A stretch of DNA of 64,000 nt from Dichetophora obliterata (taxonomy: Eukaryota > Arthropoda > Insecta > Diptera > Sciomyzidae): positions 268,178,299-268,242,298 of the forward strand of contig OY986435.1 in assembly GCA_963920525.1 (NCBI GenBank). The letters are read 5' to 3'. This document shows, piece after piece, positions 1-10,295 of this stretch. The notes beneath the pieces were generated by a model. It was not told where the DNA came from. It saw only the letters and a program-made list of their open reading frames with translations, and did no database searches. Each line of letters opens with the position of its first letter. Position 1 is the first letter of the stretch. The position numbers were made by a program, and so were the translations under genes.

Positions 1-99
1 CTTTAAGGTACTTATCTAAGGAAGATAAACAGGAAGCTATACCACACATAGAACTTCGTGCACGTTATCGAGAAAACTATTTAGTTGGAGTAAAATTGA
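1..99 (+). CDS. possible 3' part of a coding exon, product unknown
   Basis: From base 3 one frame stays open for about 32 residues and reads like ordinary protein (LSKEDKQEAIPHIELRARYR in its middle). It runs straight into a good donor, GAG followed by GTATGT at about 100-105, after which the sequence is AT-rich and noncoding. The upstream part is outside the window. I do not recognise the family. It is on the strand opposite the caspase exon at 907-1258, so if real it lies inside or beyond the caspase's first intron. Confidence 0.35.
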
Positions 100-119
100 G
101 GTATGTTTTGTAATTATAA

Positions 120-898
120 GTCGTATTTTTTTATTTTTCAATAAAAAAAACTAGATTAAACCTAAACTTGAAGTTCTTTTTATTTCAAACTGAGGTTAGG
201 ATTCAGCTGCATTTCATAATGATTTTATAATGATTCAACATGACCATCATAATGACTTTACATGATTTCATAATGATTCAACATGACCATCATAATGATT
301 TTACATGATTTCATAATGATTCAACACGAAAATTTGTTGCGGTTTTTACATGAAAATCACAATGATTTTACTATAAATCTCTATGAAGCAAAATCATAGG
401 GGAAATATGTACAATCATTATGTTTGTAGTTGATTTTACAATGATTTTTTTTCTGTGTGTATATATTTTAATTATAAAATCTTTTAAATTTTTCGAAAAT
501 TTACCAGATTTTAAAAACATAATTGATTTATTTATTGCTTTAATCAGCATTGTATCTTTAAAATACTTTTATTGTTTCTACATAAAGTATTAGTAAACAA
601 AAAACCAAATTTGCTTGGGATTCAACCGTACATTTCTGACTATGACTAATTTTGGCTTTTTCACTGTTCGTTTTGCGGCTATTCGGAGATACACAACAAG
701 AACAACTGCATTTATTGTTGTTATAAAACACACAAGCCTTATCTCAAAAACTTTTTAAGTTCTTGCTGTTGATAACGTGTGAAAAATAGCTTACGTCCAC
801 ATGACAATCAATTAGAATAAGCCAATGTCGGTTCGGGGCTGTCACAATGTACATGATATGTACATACCTATATATATCTAAAGCATACATGAATTTAG
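120..898. other. AT-rich noncoding stretch (probable caspase intron 1)
   Basis: No coding sequence is visible on either strand. It contains the 43-bp tandem repeat at 231-360 and otherwise unique AT-rich DNA. It directly follows the caspase donor on the minus strand, so it is most simply the first intron of that gene. Confidence 0.5.
231..360. repeat. 43-bp tandem repeat, about 2.5 copies
   Basis: The unit beginning TGATTCAACATGACCATCAT starts at 231 and 274, and a partial, diverging third copy starts at 317. The repeats are nearly identical and rich in the word CATAATGATT, which continues as shorter degenerate copies to about 450. Confidence 0.8.
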
Positions 899-906
899 CT
901 ACTCAC

Positions 907-1258
907 TTTCTTTCAACTCCTCGTTGATTTTCTCAAATGTAAGATCATTGTGTACCCGTACATCAAAACCGTAAGCTTCCAGGGACGCTCTCATGGTATC
1001 CCGATCCTTTTCTGTGCCCAAACGCGGTGATTGTCCCTTGACTTCCTTGTGGTTGAATATTAGAGCAATGCCGACATGTCTATTGTTCGTATAGTATGTT
1101 TCCTCGTCAGTGGCACGTGATACAATATTTGGTTTTTCACCTATCTCGGAACTCGCATTCTGTATATCCGGCGGGAACTTGGTATTATTGGCCGAAGCAT
1201 CAGCTTTGTCATGTTTTGATTTTTTGCTGCGAAATAGCGAAATATCAGTTTCATCCAT
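907..1258 (-). CDS. effector caspase, first coding exon (Decay-like)
   Basis: Encodes the start of a cysteine protease that cleaves after aspartate during apoptosis. The ATG at 1258 opens a hydrophilic 55-residue prodomain (MDETDISLFRSKKSK...), followed by the first beta strand of the caspase p20 subunit, VGIALIFNHKEV, at residues 62-73. SPRLGTEKD follows; its Arg79 aligns with the substrate-pocket arginine conserved in caspases. The exon ends after codon 117 plus one base at a textbook donor, GTGAGT (minus strand, 906-901). The catalytic His and the Cys of QACxG are not present, so the remaining exons must lie beyond the left edge, with an intron of at least 900 bp. The short prodomain without CARD or death-effector domain indicates an executioner caspase. 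The MDxTD start reminds me of Drosophila Decay, but that name is a recollection; Drice or Dcp-1 cannot be excluded. Confidence 0.75.
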
Positions 1259-1688
1259 TTAACATACGAATTTAGTTTGTTCGGTGTTTGAATGCGCGCT
1301 TCTACAGGTTTGTGCTATTTGCGCGGTAGTTAAGCAATGACTAATTTATTTGGCCATTAATTCAAATTCCAAGTGGAAGGCTTTCGTTCGTTCCATGTTT
1401 ATGACGAGTTTATCTTATCACTGTAGTCTTTATCGTTAGAGTTTAATATTCGATAAGACGGTGTCGTTTTTCTTTTACTGCCGTGGTTACAATGAAACAC
1501 AATCACTGCTGGACAAAAAAATTTTGCCTCACTTGTAGTGGCAAAATTAAGTTCAACTAGAAAATTGTAGCAATCATGTAGTGAAATATTTATATAATTT
1601 GTATATGTATGTATAGTATGCATTTTATACGATATATATTGGAAATAAATAACATATGACTCTTGGTTTTTTTTTGAGGATATCAATA
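1259..1688. other. caspase 5' flank, no coding features
   Basis: The region upstream of the caspase ATG on the minus strand would hold its leader and promoter. I see no convincing TATA box or initiator. Open frames here are AT-rich noise. Confidence 0.4.
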
Positions 1689-1901
1689 AACTTGGCGCTT
1701 TATAAAACAAATTTGAAATGGCAATTTTTGTTATAGTTAAAGGAAACGTAGCAATGGCGTTATAATATTTAATATTTATTGTTAATAAAACATATCAAAA
1801 AACTTGGCGCTTTATGAAACAAATTTGAAATGGAAATTTTTGTTATAGTTAAAGGAAACGTAGCAATGGCGTTATAATATTTAATATTTATTGTTAAAAA
1901 G
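1689..1901. repeat. 112-bp tandem duplication
   Basis: The block starting AACTTGGCGCTTTAT occurs at about 1689 and again at 1801, each followed by the same run through ATTTAATATTTATTGTTAA. Only a few substitutions separate the copies over about 100 bp, so the duplication is recent. Confidence 0.9.
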
Positions 1902-2499
1902 ACATAGGCATATGCAGTAGACCGGGTCCAAAAAATAGTGTTTGATAAACTCGGTCTAAAATATTCCGTGGCTTATTGTTGTACCCTCAACTAAAGCATT
2001 GCGCAATGTGTTAACCCTTAGGCTAGCTGGAATTTTTTATAAAAGTGCCTCTCTTGGGCAAAAAAGACTTTTTGTATGGGCAAGTTTTTTGTTTCTTTCA
2101 ATTGTCTGAAACAAAAAATTCGAAAAAGAAAGCATAAAAAACTAATACTATCTGTATAAACAAATTTTTTAAAAAGTTTGGTAAATTTTGATTATTTTGT
2201 TGATTTTTGTTCAAATGACTGTCACCTTAACATAAATAGTCCAATATTAGGTTAGATTTCCTTCTATGAAAAATCGCACTAGTTATGAATTTAACTAAAA
2301 AATTTAAGTAATAAAGTTAAAATAAACCTAGTGAAAATATAATAGATTTTAAACTAGTGAAATCTTACTAACGAAAAAGTTACTAGATTAGTTACTCTCT
2401 GTATTTCAATTAGTTCAAAAATACAAGCTGTTTTACCACACAGAGAAAACAACATTTTCAAAAGTGGCAGAAACGAGCTATTTTTAAAAACTTTTAACC
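1902..2499. other. AT-rich DNA without recognised features
   Basis: No supported ORF, RNA or terminal repeat. Confidence 0.5.
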
Positions 2500-3510
2500 C
2501 AGATTTTTACTTCTAAATTGAGGTCGAATACTGAATTCTGAGGCGGTGTGACTGCGCAAATGTGGCTTGTATGGGAATTGCATCGCCCCTTTGTACAACG
2601 CCCATAAAATTTTACCACTAAAACTGCACGTATATTAATTGGGCTCAAAAAATGCTCTCACGGGAACGACACGTGTAATTTGGGGTCGAATACCGAATTC
2701 CGAGGCTGTGCAACAACAATAATTCCAAAGCTTTGCGATATCTTTGCAAATGTAAATGTATCTGTAATTTGGGCTGCATTTTCAACGCCCATAAAATGTT
2801 ATCAGGGATATGGGATATCAGGGGAAATGTTATGTTACACGTAACACTATACGTGTAAATGATGGTCGAATTCCGAGGCTGTGCCACCTTTAATTCCAAA
2901 GATATTCGATATCGCAAATTTTAAGGTTGTATGGGAAGTGAAACGCTCCCTTGTCCAACTTCCATAAAATGTTATCAATTAAACTGCATGTATAAATTTA
3001 GGTCAAATACTGAATTACAATACTGTGACCAATAGCTCTAAATGTGCTCAATAAGATATGATCAAAACCGCCTGCTATAAGGAGGTTCTTTTGATTTACG
3101 GGAGGTAAAAGAGGGCGTAGAAACATTTATATATTGAGTGACTGCCACTTGGAACACCAACATACCAAGTTTCACTATCAAAACGTATACAACTCAGGAA
3201 TCAGCATGATATGAAAAAAGTGGGCGAAGATATAATGCGGTCACAACCATTTTTTTAACAAATTTACAAAAATTTTATTTTTTTACGATCAAAACTGTCA
3301 ATTTTTTTTTTGTTTGTGGGTGATAGCTCTAATTTGGATTACATGGGAGGTGGTACCATGCCCTCTTGTCTAACCGAGACCAAACTTCAAAGGAATACTC
3401 CCAAGATGTTGCTTCAGTCTCCCTGACAATTTCATAAAGTTTGATTTAGCGATTTTGGAGTCTATACGTGATATAAACACATACCCACATCCATTTTTAT
3501 ATACAGGGTG
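2500..3510. repeat. decayed repeat-array family, short copy
   Basis: The first part holds two or three diverged units of the form 'GGTCGAATACCGAATTCCGAG ... CCCATAAAATGTTATCA ... AACTGCATGTATAAATT', each about 120-150 bp. The second part (3060-3510) carries the motifs GGGAGGTAAAAG, CACTTGGAACACC, ATGGGAGGTGGTACC, and the terminal GATTTTGGAGTCTATACG with ACACATACCCACATCC. The same succession recurs at 49190-53035. It is therefore one dispersed element in two places, here internally shortened. No protein is encoded. Confidence 0.75.
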
Positions 3511-4300
3511 TCCGGACTTGAGATGCTAATCCGCTAAGGGGTGATTCCTTGGCTTATTTTGAGCAAAAAATTGTATGGTATGGGGGAGTCTATTTTCAAC
3601 ATCCACTGAGGTACAGGGTGTTTAAAAAAAGTGTTCGGTAAAGTAGGTGCTACCAAAGATAATACCATAGCCTCCAAAGTATCAGACCTACGATAGTCCT
3701 GATGATATGATTGTTGGATAGGATATTAATTAGGCTATCTTTCGGTACCATAACAGTTGGAAATTGAAAATAGGGTGTAGAGATATGGCTCTGCAAAGTC
3801 AAAATTTTTGTAATTTTTAATAATTTTTTTTAATAAAGTTTTTCTCAAAAATTTTCGCTTTTTATTTTTTTATTTTTTTATTTTTACTGATACTCTTTGC
3901 ACCAGGGGGACATTTGGAAGATATCATTTATCATTACTAAATGGTAGACCCTTTACATCATATCTGCGGTCACAAGGAATAACGACGAAACTCAAAGTAT
4001 CGTAAAAAACGATATTTTAATTACACAACCCTTTTGTTTGAAATATATGAACCGTTAAAAACAAAATATGTGCATACATAAATAATGATCAGTTCTGGGC
4101 AAGAAATGGATATCTGCGTACTACCAAAAATTGGCAATAAATTTAATTCCATATCGCTTTTTTACGATATTTTGAGTTTAGTCATTATTCCTTGTGACCA
4201 TAGATATATCAATAAACAGATAATGAATTTATATTCAATATGTGTGCTTCATTTGAATTTCAAAAAGATACTCAGTCTTTGAGGACCCTGTATAATGATT
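3505..4300. repeat. dispersed noncoding repeat beginning ATACAGGGTGTCC
   Basis: It follows directly on the array-family end. The phrase 'gagcaaaaaattgtatgg ... gggagtctattttca' at about 3560-3600 recurs in diverged form at 36668-36705, so part of this block is repetitive. The termini are not defined. The 65-residue ORF inside (4085-4282) has no features of a real gene. Confidence 0.45.
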
Positions 4301-6660
4301 TAAAAAATAATATACCTGAAATTTATTGCTAAGTTATCAATGCAGAATCAATGGCATTTGCTCAAGGGCAGAAATGTTTTGCCAACGGCAGTTTTGTTGG
4401 AATTCAATTAAGATAATTGAGTTTTTGCTAAATCAGTTGATGCGCTCGTATGAAAAACAAGCTTTTGCCGCTGATTAGCACGCTCAAGGAAGCCGATTTA
4501 TTGCCTCAAATCATATTCATTCAAACCGTGTCGAAGGCGTTTCAGATACGATTTGATTTTGTAAAAAGAACGCCCAACAAACTGAGCGGAGATTGAGAGG
4601 GAAAAAGTCTGCAGAGCACCGGAACCGTAAAGTTCGACAGCAGACGGGCTTGCATATAGTTGCTTGTGTGTGTGTGTTTGTGTGTGTGGAAGTGTGCGTC
4701 AAAAGTCCCGCCTTGCTGTATACTACAGTAGGAAATAAGCAACATCCGCTGTGACTTTACGAAAGTGAGAACATGCCATGTACTACGCAACGACATGCAA
4801 AAATGTCAATGAATACGGTACAGGAGAAGAAAAACACACAAAAAAATATAAACGGAATTTCCATCTGTCAAGAAAAGTATGCCCAAAAACAATAACAATA
4901 AGTTAACTAAGCATCTTGAAAATGACTGAAATTATCCACTAGTTGTTGTTTATTATCCTTCAGCAGTCATAAATGTTACCGCCCGGAAACCGGAAATGAG
5001 AACGGATGCTAATACAAACATATCAGAGTTGAAAATCAAATTGGCAGCATTTTCTGCAGAGACAACAGCAACAACAGACCTTTGACAAAACTAACGAGTA
5101 CACGCAAAACAAAACTGTTTGAGAGAGTCTCAGGTACTGAGAGGGCCTCAGATGAGAACAGTGGAAGAGCTGCTATTATTGTTGTTGGAAAAACTTTGCA
5201 ACTCGTTGCTCAACTGCAGCGAGTGCTGGAGAATAGCAACAACGAGGAAGCGCAATGAGTTGGACGCACGACCCGATTCAGTCACAAACGAACACATCCC
5301 GGAGTCACAAGTTGTAATCGAAGGCGGTGAAAAATCAAAGCGTTCTGGTATCCACGCACTCTACGCCAACGGCATCGGTACGGCACAGACGTGAGGTAGT
5401 ACAACGACGCAAAGAAGCAGCAGCAGCACTTAGTTTTGATTTTGGATTTAGTTGAACGGTGACTAGCACAGAGCGCGGTGTTCGCACACGGATGAGAAAA
5501 ACGCAGTAAAATAAAAGAGAAAAAAAAAAATTAAATAAAAATAAAAGAATTCCAAAGCAAATAAACACATTTTAAAACAGGAATAATTTACTAAGTGAAG
5601 TGATTTGATGTTAAGTGAAGTGAAGAGAAGAGTGAACGAAAGCGAGAGAGGAATATGTGAAAAGTGTTTGGTAGAAAAAAAGTAAATATATAATATGAAA
5701 ATAAAATATATGTGAAATAAATTCATGCAGCATGCTAGTATAAAAAAAATTGTAAAATAAAATCCCGAAATGAAAAAGAATTCAAAAGCAAAAAACACCA
5801 AACAAACTTAATCAAAAAACGGCGAAAAAAGAAGTGAGCCAGCAAATACAACAATTCCTGTTTTATGTTGATGTTGTTCTTGCAGTTGTAGTGCTTGTTA
5901 AACCAATACTTTAGGGTGGATTACAACAAAACAGCAATAGGAAAAACAACAACAACAATAAATAACAGAAAATAAAAAAAACAATCGCACGTACGGGTGA
6001 ATATAACGGTGTTAAAGTGTACTCGATGCGGTGTGATTATTTTGGTGTTTTTGTTTCAAACCAACATATTTTCAATTTTTTTTGGTCAATTTCTTACTAG
6101 CGTACAAAAAGGTCCTTGATTTCTATAACAATGACTTGTTATCTTTTGCGTCCTTCAACAAACGTTGTCGCACCCTGAGACTAAAGCGCGATTATCGCCA
6201 ATATCGAGGAGCCAACGCAACAGCAACAACAACTACTACCACACATATGCAATGACAACATTTTAATTGATCACATTTTACAGTTATCGACATGCATATT
6301 TTTTTATTTCTGTTTTCACGCCGCCAAAAGTCAAAGTTAGCAGCTTATCTGCCTGCTACTCCTCAGTCGCTTCAATTGCTGCTGCCTGACTGCCGCGACA
6401 ACGGCTGCAACAGCATTTTAAACTACTTCACACATACACATGTACACAGTACTGAAAGTGGAGTCCTTGAGTGTGTCGAGTGGCTGCCGCATAAAGCAAG
6501 CAAGTCTCTCCATAAAGGGACGATTTGGAATAAAAAAAATTTATTATTGCAAATGTTGGTCAGCTGCAGCAGAGCTACGGAGTTGGCGGCAGCAGCAGCG
6601 GCTGAGTAGTTGCTGAAAGTGCTGCTTGTTGCTGCCATTTTTCAAGCATTTTGCAGCACT
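4301..6660. other. non-repetitive island, candidate leader or regulatory DNA
   Basis: This stretch is more GC-balanced than its surroundings and has many AACAACAAC, GCAGCAGCAG and oligo-A tracts, a (TG)n microsatellite at about 4662-4690, and short open frames on both strands made largely of these repeats. That composition is usual for long dipteran 5' leaders and developmental-gene introns. I found no frame with a conserved domain. A start of transcription near 5100-5480 would be plausible but is not proven. Confidence 0.4.
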
Positions 6661-6937
6661 TTTCCATAAGCGGACGCTATATCATATATTAGGGATGGGA
6701 CTCCAGACTGTCGATAGTGTTTAGGGTAAAAGAGCAGGAAACTTTTTCGGAATTTCAATGCCAATAACTATAAAGTTTCGAAATGAATATTGTATAGAAA
6801 CTGCATCCAAGTGCAATATTAGCGGGGAATAACTCCTATGCAATAAGCAAAAGGAAAATTTTTAGTCAAGTTTCTCAAAGAACCATACACGCTCAGAAAT
6901 CTTGGATTAAATTCTAATAAAAACTGTATTGTATATA

Positions 6938-8370
6938 CAGTGGTGGTCACGAATTTAGCACACCTTAAAAAAGTAAAGTAAATACTTATATTTTCCATTT
7001 ATTTGTTGTAAATTTTTAATTAACTTTTTTTAGTGTAGTTTTAGTGTCTTCTTTATTTCTTATATACATTTTTTTATTTCAAAACTTTTTCCTATAGGAC
7101 ATAAAATCAAATAAAAATGAAAAATAAGCATTTCGACTTGGTCATGAATTTAGCACACGAGCGAAAAAATGTCTAGGATGAAAAATATAATCAAAATTGA
7201 ATGCATAAAACTCAATATTTCGTAGGAAATCCCTTATTCTTAATTACTGCATCTCATATCCTTGGTAAACTTTTGACCAAAGCCTCACAACGGTACTTTG
7301 GAATACTATACCGAATCCTTTGGATTCCCTAAACAAATCTGGCAAATTTTTGGATTTTACTGTTAGTATTTGCTGCTCGACATCCTTCCACAGATTCTCA
7401 ATCGGGTTTAAGTCCGATGATTGCGATGGCCACTTCAAAATATCAATACGTTTGTCTTCCAAGCAACTCTTAACTATGTGAGCACTGTGCTTTGGATCAT
7501 TATCCTGCTTAAAACGCCATTAAAGTGGAAAATTATCCTCTTGAAATGGTATCATGGTATTGACAAGTACGTTTGTGTAAGCGTGCTGATCCATTTTTTG
7601 GTAAATTTTAACAATCGGACAAACTCCGTACTAAGAAAACGCCGCCCATACCATAACATTTCTGCCACCATGTTTAATCGTCTTGAGCGTGTACTTTGGA
7701 TTGTGTTGCATGTTTTGAGGACGCCACACATATTGTTTGCTGTCAGATGCGAACCGGCAAAACTTTGATTTATCCCTCCAAAGCACATTTTTCCAAAAAT
7801 TTGTTGACTATTTAAATATTCTTTTGCAAACGCAGGACTGCATTTAATATTTTTTTGCGACACATGTGGTGTTTGTTGGGCTATAAAGCTACGGAAATTT
7901 TTTCATTCAAGCGTCTTCTTATGCCTTTTGAGGATACATTTATGCCATATTTTGATGAAATTTCATTTTAAATTTTATTTGAGGTCTTAAAAGGATCACT
8001 TAGCGAAGCTCTATAAATCAAATGGCCCTCTCTTGCTATTGTTTTTCGCGCTCTTGGTCGCTATTTTACATTTTTAATGCTCTAATACTGCTCTACATGT
8101 TGTAATGCGTTATATAATAACTTTCGCGAACATCTAAGAAGCAGAGCAATCTCTGAAACTGTGCTTCCACCATTTTTCATTTGCTGAATCAAATGCCGCT
8201 GAGCCTCTGAACATCAGTAGCCTTTCGTCATATCTTTCTGCAATTTTTTGTTAGAACCCAAATAGAAACTTAATAAATTTAGTATATCTTACTAGTTAAG
8301 TTTAATTAACGAAAATAAAATACGATATGGAGCAGTAATTCTAACCTGTGCTAAATTCGTGTCCAGCATT
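6938..8370 (-). mobile_element. Tc1-like DNA transposon, inactive
   Basis: The terminal repeats share GGTCACGAATTTAGCACA (left, from about 6944) against TGTGCTAAATTCGTGTCC (right, 8347-8364). TA dinucleotides flank both ends (6936-6937 and 8371-8372). The left end has a second copy of the motif, GGTCATGAATTTAGCACACG, about 200 bp inside (7140-7160). This is the inverted-repeat/direct-repeat arrangement of Bari- and Sleeping Beauty-like elements; I could not find the matching inner copy on the right. At 1433 bp the length is typical for Tc1. Confidence 0.85.
7244..8230 (-). pseudogene. Tc1-like transposase, frameshifted
   Basis: This is the DDE transposase of the surrounding element, which would cut and paste it at TA sites. 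The best-preserved pieces are KCSPAFAKEYLN (about 7810-7845), then the segment before the second Asp spread over more than one frame, and near the end WPSQSSDLNPIENLWKDV (about 7370-7430). In the last piece the Glu of NPIEN is the third catalytic residue of a DD34E enzyme. The pieces are in different frames and several stops intervene, so no functional protein is possible. The N-terminal helix-turn-helix part is barely recognisable. Confidence 0.75.
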
Positions 8371-9741
8371 TAAACAACATTGATTCATACTACTTGAAAT
8401 ATGTCAGAAAATTTAAGAATAACTAAGAAACCAACTAACGGTACATAGAGTAAACTTCATAAACAATACTCAACAAAAAATATTTGATTACAATTCTCAA
8501 GCTTAGATGTAAAAAATTCCAAACTAGAGTTACTAACACAGTGTGAATCTCATATATGTCATATGTTAAAATTGAATTCTAATCCCATAATACTAAATTC
8601 TGGTACAGAATTGGAATAGAAACTAAGTTTAAAACAATACTATTCTGGTTTATATTTTAATACATTTGCAATCAAGTGTAATACTTTAGTTATTAAAAAG
8701 TAATACGAATAAAAAAAATTTTATTAAATATTAATACAAATTGTATTAAATAGTAATACAAATTGTATCAAATTGTAGTAAATAGTAATACAAATTGTAT
8801 TAAATAGTAATACAGATTGTATTAAAAAGTAATAAAAGATGTATAACATTTAATACATATTGTCCTGAAAAGGTGAAAGGAAAAATCAACATTTATGGAA
8901 TAAATTTATGGAACATTTATGGAATAAAGCTATAAATCTTTTATATGTTTACTTACTTATAAAATTCCAAGTGAAATAAAGAAAATATTTGGTCAACCAA
9001 TAACAAAATATTTATTCATTTAAAGTTTCTTTTATAACATACGGTTTTTCGATAAAAAAAATTATTTCTTTAGGTTTTATTTTGACAATGTCAGATGTCA
9101 GAATCAGAATGACAATTTGGCAGATGCTTGATAGATATTTGTATTATATTTTAAGACAATTTGTATTATAACTTGTACATAGTACAATTTTTATTATACT
9201 TTAATACAGATAACATTAAATCACCTTTTTAATATACTTGAAAGTATAAGTTTTAATCAAAAATATATTAAAAAAATGCATGATTCCAACGCTTGGCTTA
9301 AAATTAATTCCAAGATTTCTGAGCGTGTTGTAGGTATTAAAGCAATGGATAGCGTTCCTTCTAAAACACAAAAGTTGAAGAATGTAAATATAAATCAGCC
9401 GAACCAATTAACATCACAATCAGTTTTATAACTTTTGATGACATCCAGAAATCCTTTTTGTCGGGTAGCAGCAATTTTGGCCGCGCAAACAATTTGATAT
9501 ATTGTGTCTTGAGTCCAGTTCATAAACTTCTACAAATTTATCACAAAAACTCTTGTGGTCACCGTATTGAGTCCACACAGTTTTGATTAAATATTATGGA
9601 TTGTACTTATGATGTTGATGAAACGGAGACTTGGTAACACCAATTCATCTATACATCTTAATTATTTGATGAAACGTTCACGGTTAGAAATCTTGTACTA
9701 AAATTGAAACTTTTCTGTACTACATATATGTCAAAACCAGG

Positions 9742-9849
9742 GGCCGAATTACAGCATCCGTGATTGAGCAAAATTGTACAAGATTAATAGGCACTGGTCT
9801 CGTCATGGCCTTCGCAATTTTGCTCGATCACGGATGCTGTAATTCGGCC
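9742..9849. repeat. near-perfect inverted repeat with 35-bp arms
   Basis: The arms 9742-9776 and 9815-9849 begin GGCCGAATTACAGCATCCGT and differ at one or two positions. The loop is 38 bp. As RNA or single-stranded DNA this would fold into a strong hairpin. No coding potential. Confidence 0.9.
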
Positions 9850-9956
9850 TCAGCTTTCGTTTCAAATCTAGTATTTGCAAAATACTAAAATATATTAATA
9901 CAGCTTGGTTGCAAATTTATTATTGTCTTAGATTAAAATATTAAAAATACAAATAT

Positions 9957-10029
9957 AACCACCGTGAGATTCGAACGCACGGCATTCAGTTTGTAAACTC
10001 ACTGCTCTAAGCAACCGGGCTATTGGCCT
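9957..10029 (-). repeat. tRNA-like block (SINE head or tRNA pseudogene)
   Basis: Read on the minus strand it has an A-box-like TAGCCCGGTTGCTTAGAGCA and a B-box-like GTTCGAATCTC at the right spacing for an internal Pol III promoter. The acceptor stem does not pair, so it is not a working tRNA gene. Confidence 0.5.
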
Positions 10030-10295
10030 ATGCATAACAAGCGCGATAAGCAAACATATGAACCGAGTCGCCTTATATTGAGTCGCAGCATTGTCAGGCT
10101 AACTTTTTGCGGGTCATAATCCAAATTTAGTATCCAAATGTACTAAAATTTAGTATAAATTGTATTAAAAAACAAAAATTAATACATAACTGTACTTAAA
10201 TTTAAATCAAAAATGCTAAAATTGAAACTAAAAAGCTAAAATGGATGCTGTAATATTTTTTGGTTTAAATTTCTAGTACAGAAGAGTTTTATATA

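Larger units (their letters stand above)
6888..9327. mobile_element. nonautonomous element, ACACGCTCAG-type ends, interrupted by Tc1
   Basis: The left end CACGCTCAGAAATCTTGGAT (6888) is matched in inverted orientation by the right end at 9327, which read from outside is CACGCTCAGAAATCTTGGAA. The ends share about 20 bp. The interior is AT-rich, with TAATACAAATTGTATTAAATAG-like repeats around 8690-8830 and no transposase. A Tc1-like element (6938-8370) sits 50 bp inside the left end, so the original was about 1.0 kb. The 9679-12260 element has nearly the same terminal sequence. Target duplication is unclear: the flanks no longer match. Confidence 0.65.

Noticed and set aside
5119..5394. 91-residue plus frame in the 4.3-6.65 kb island
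   Set aside because: No recognisable motif or splice context, and codon pattern like the flanking noncoding sequence.
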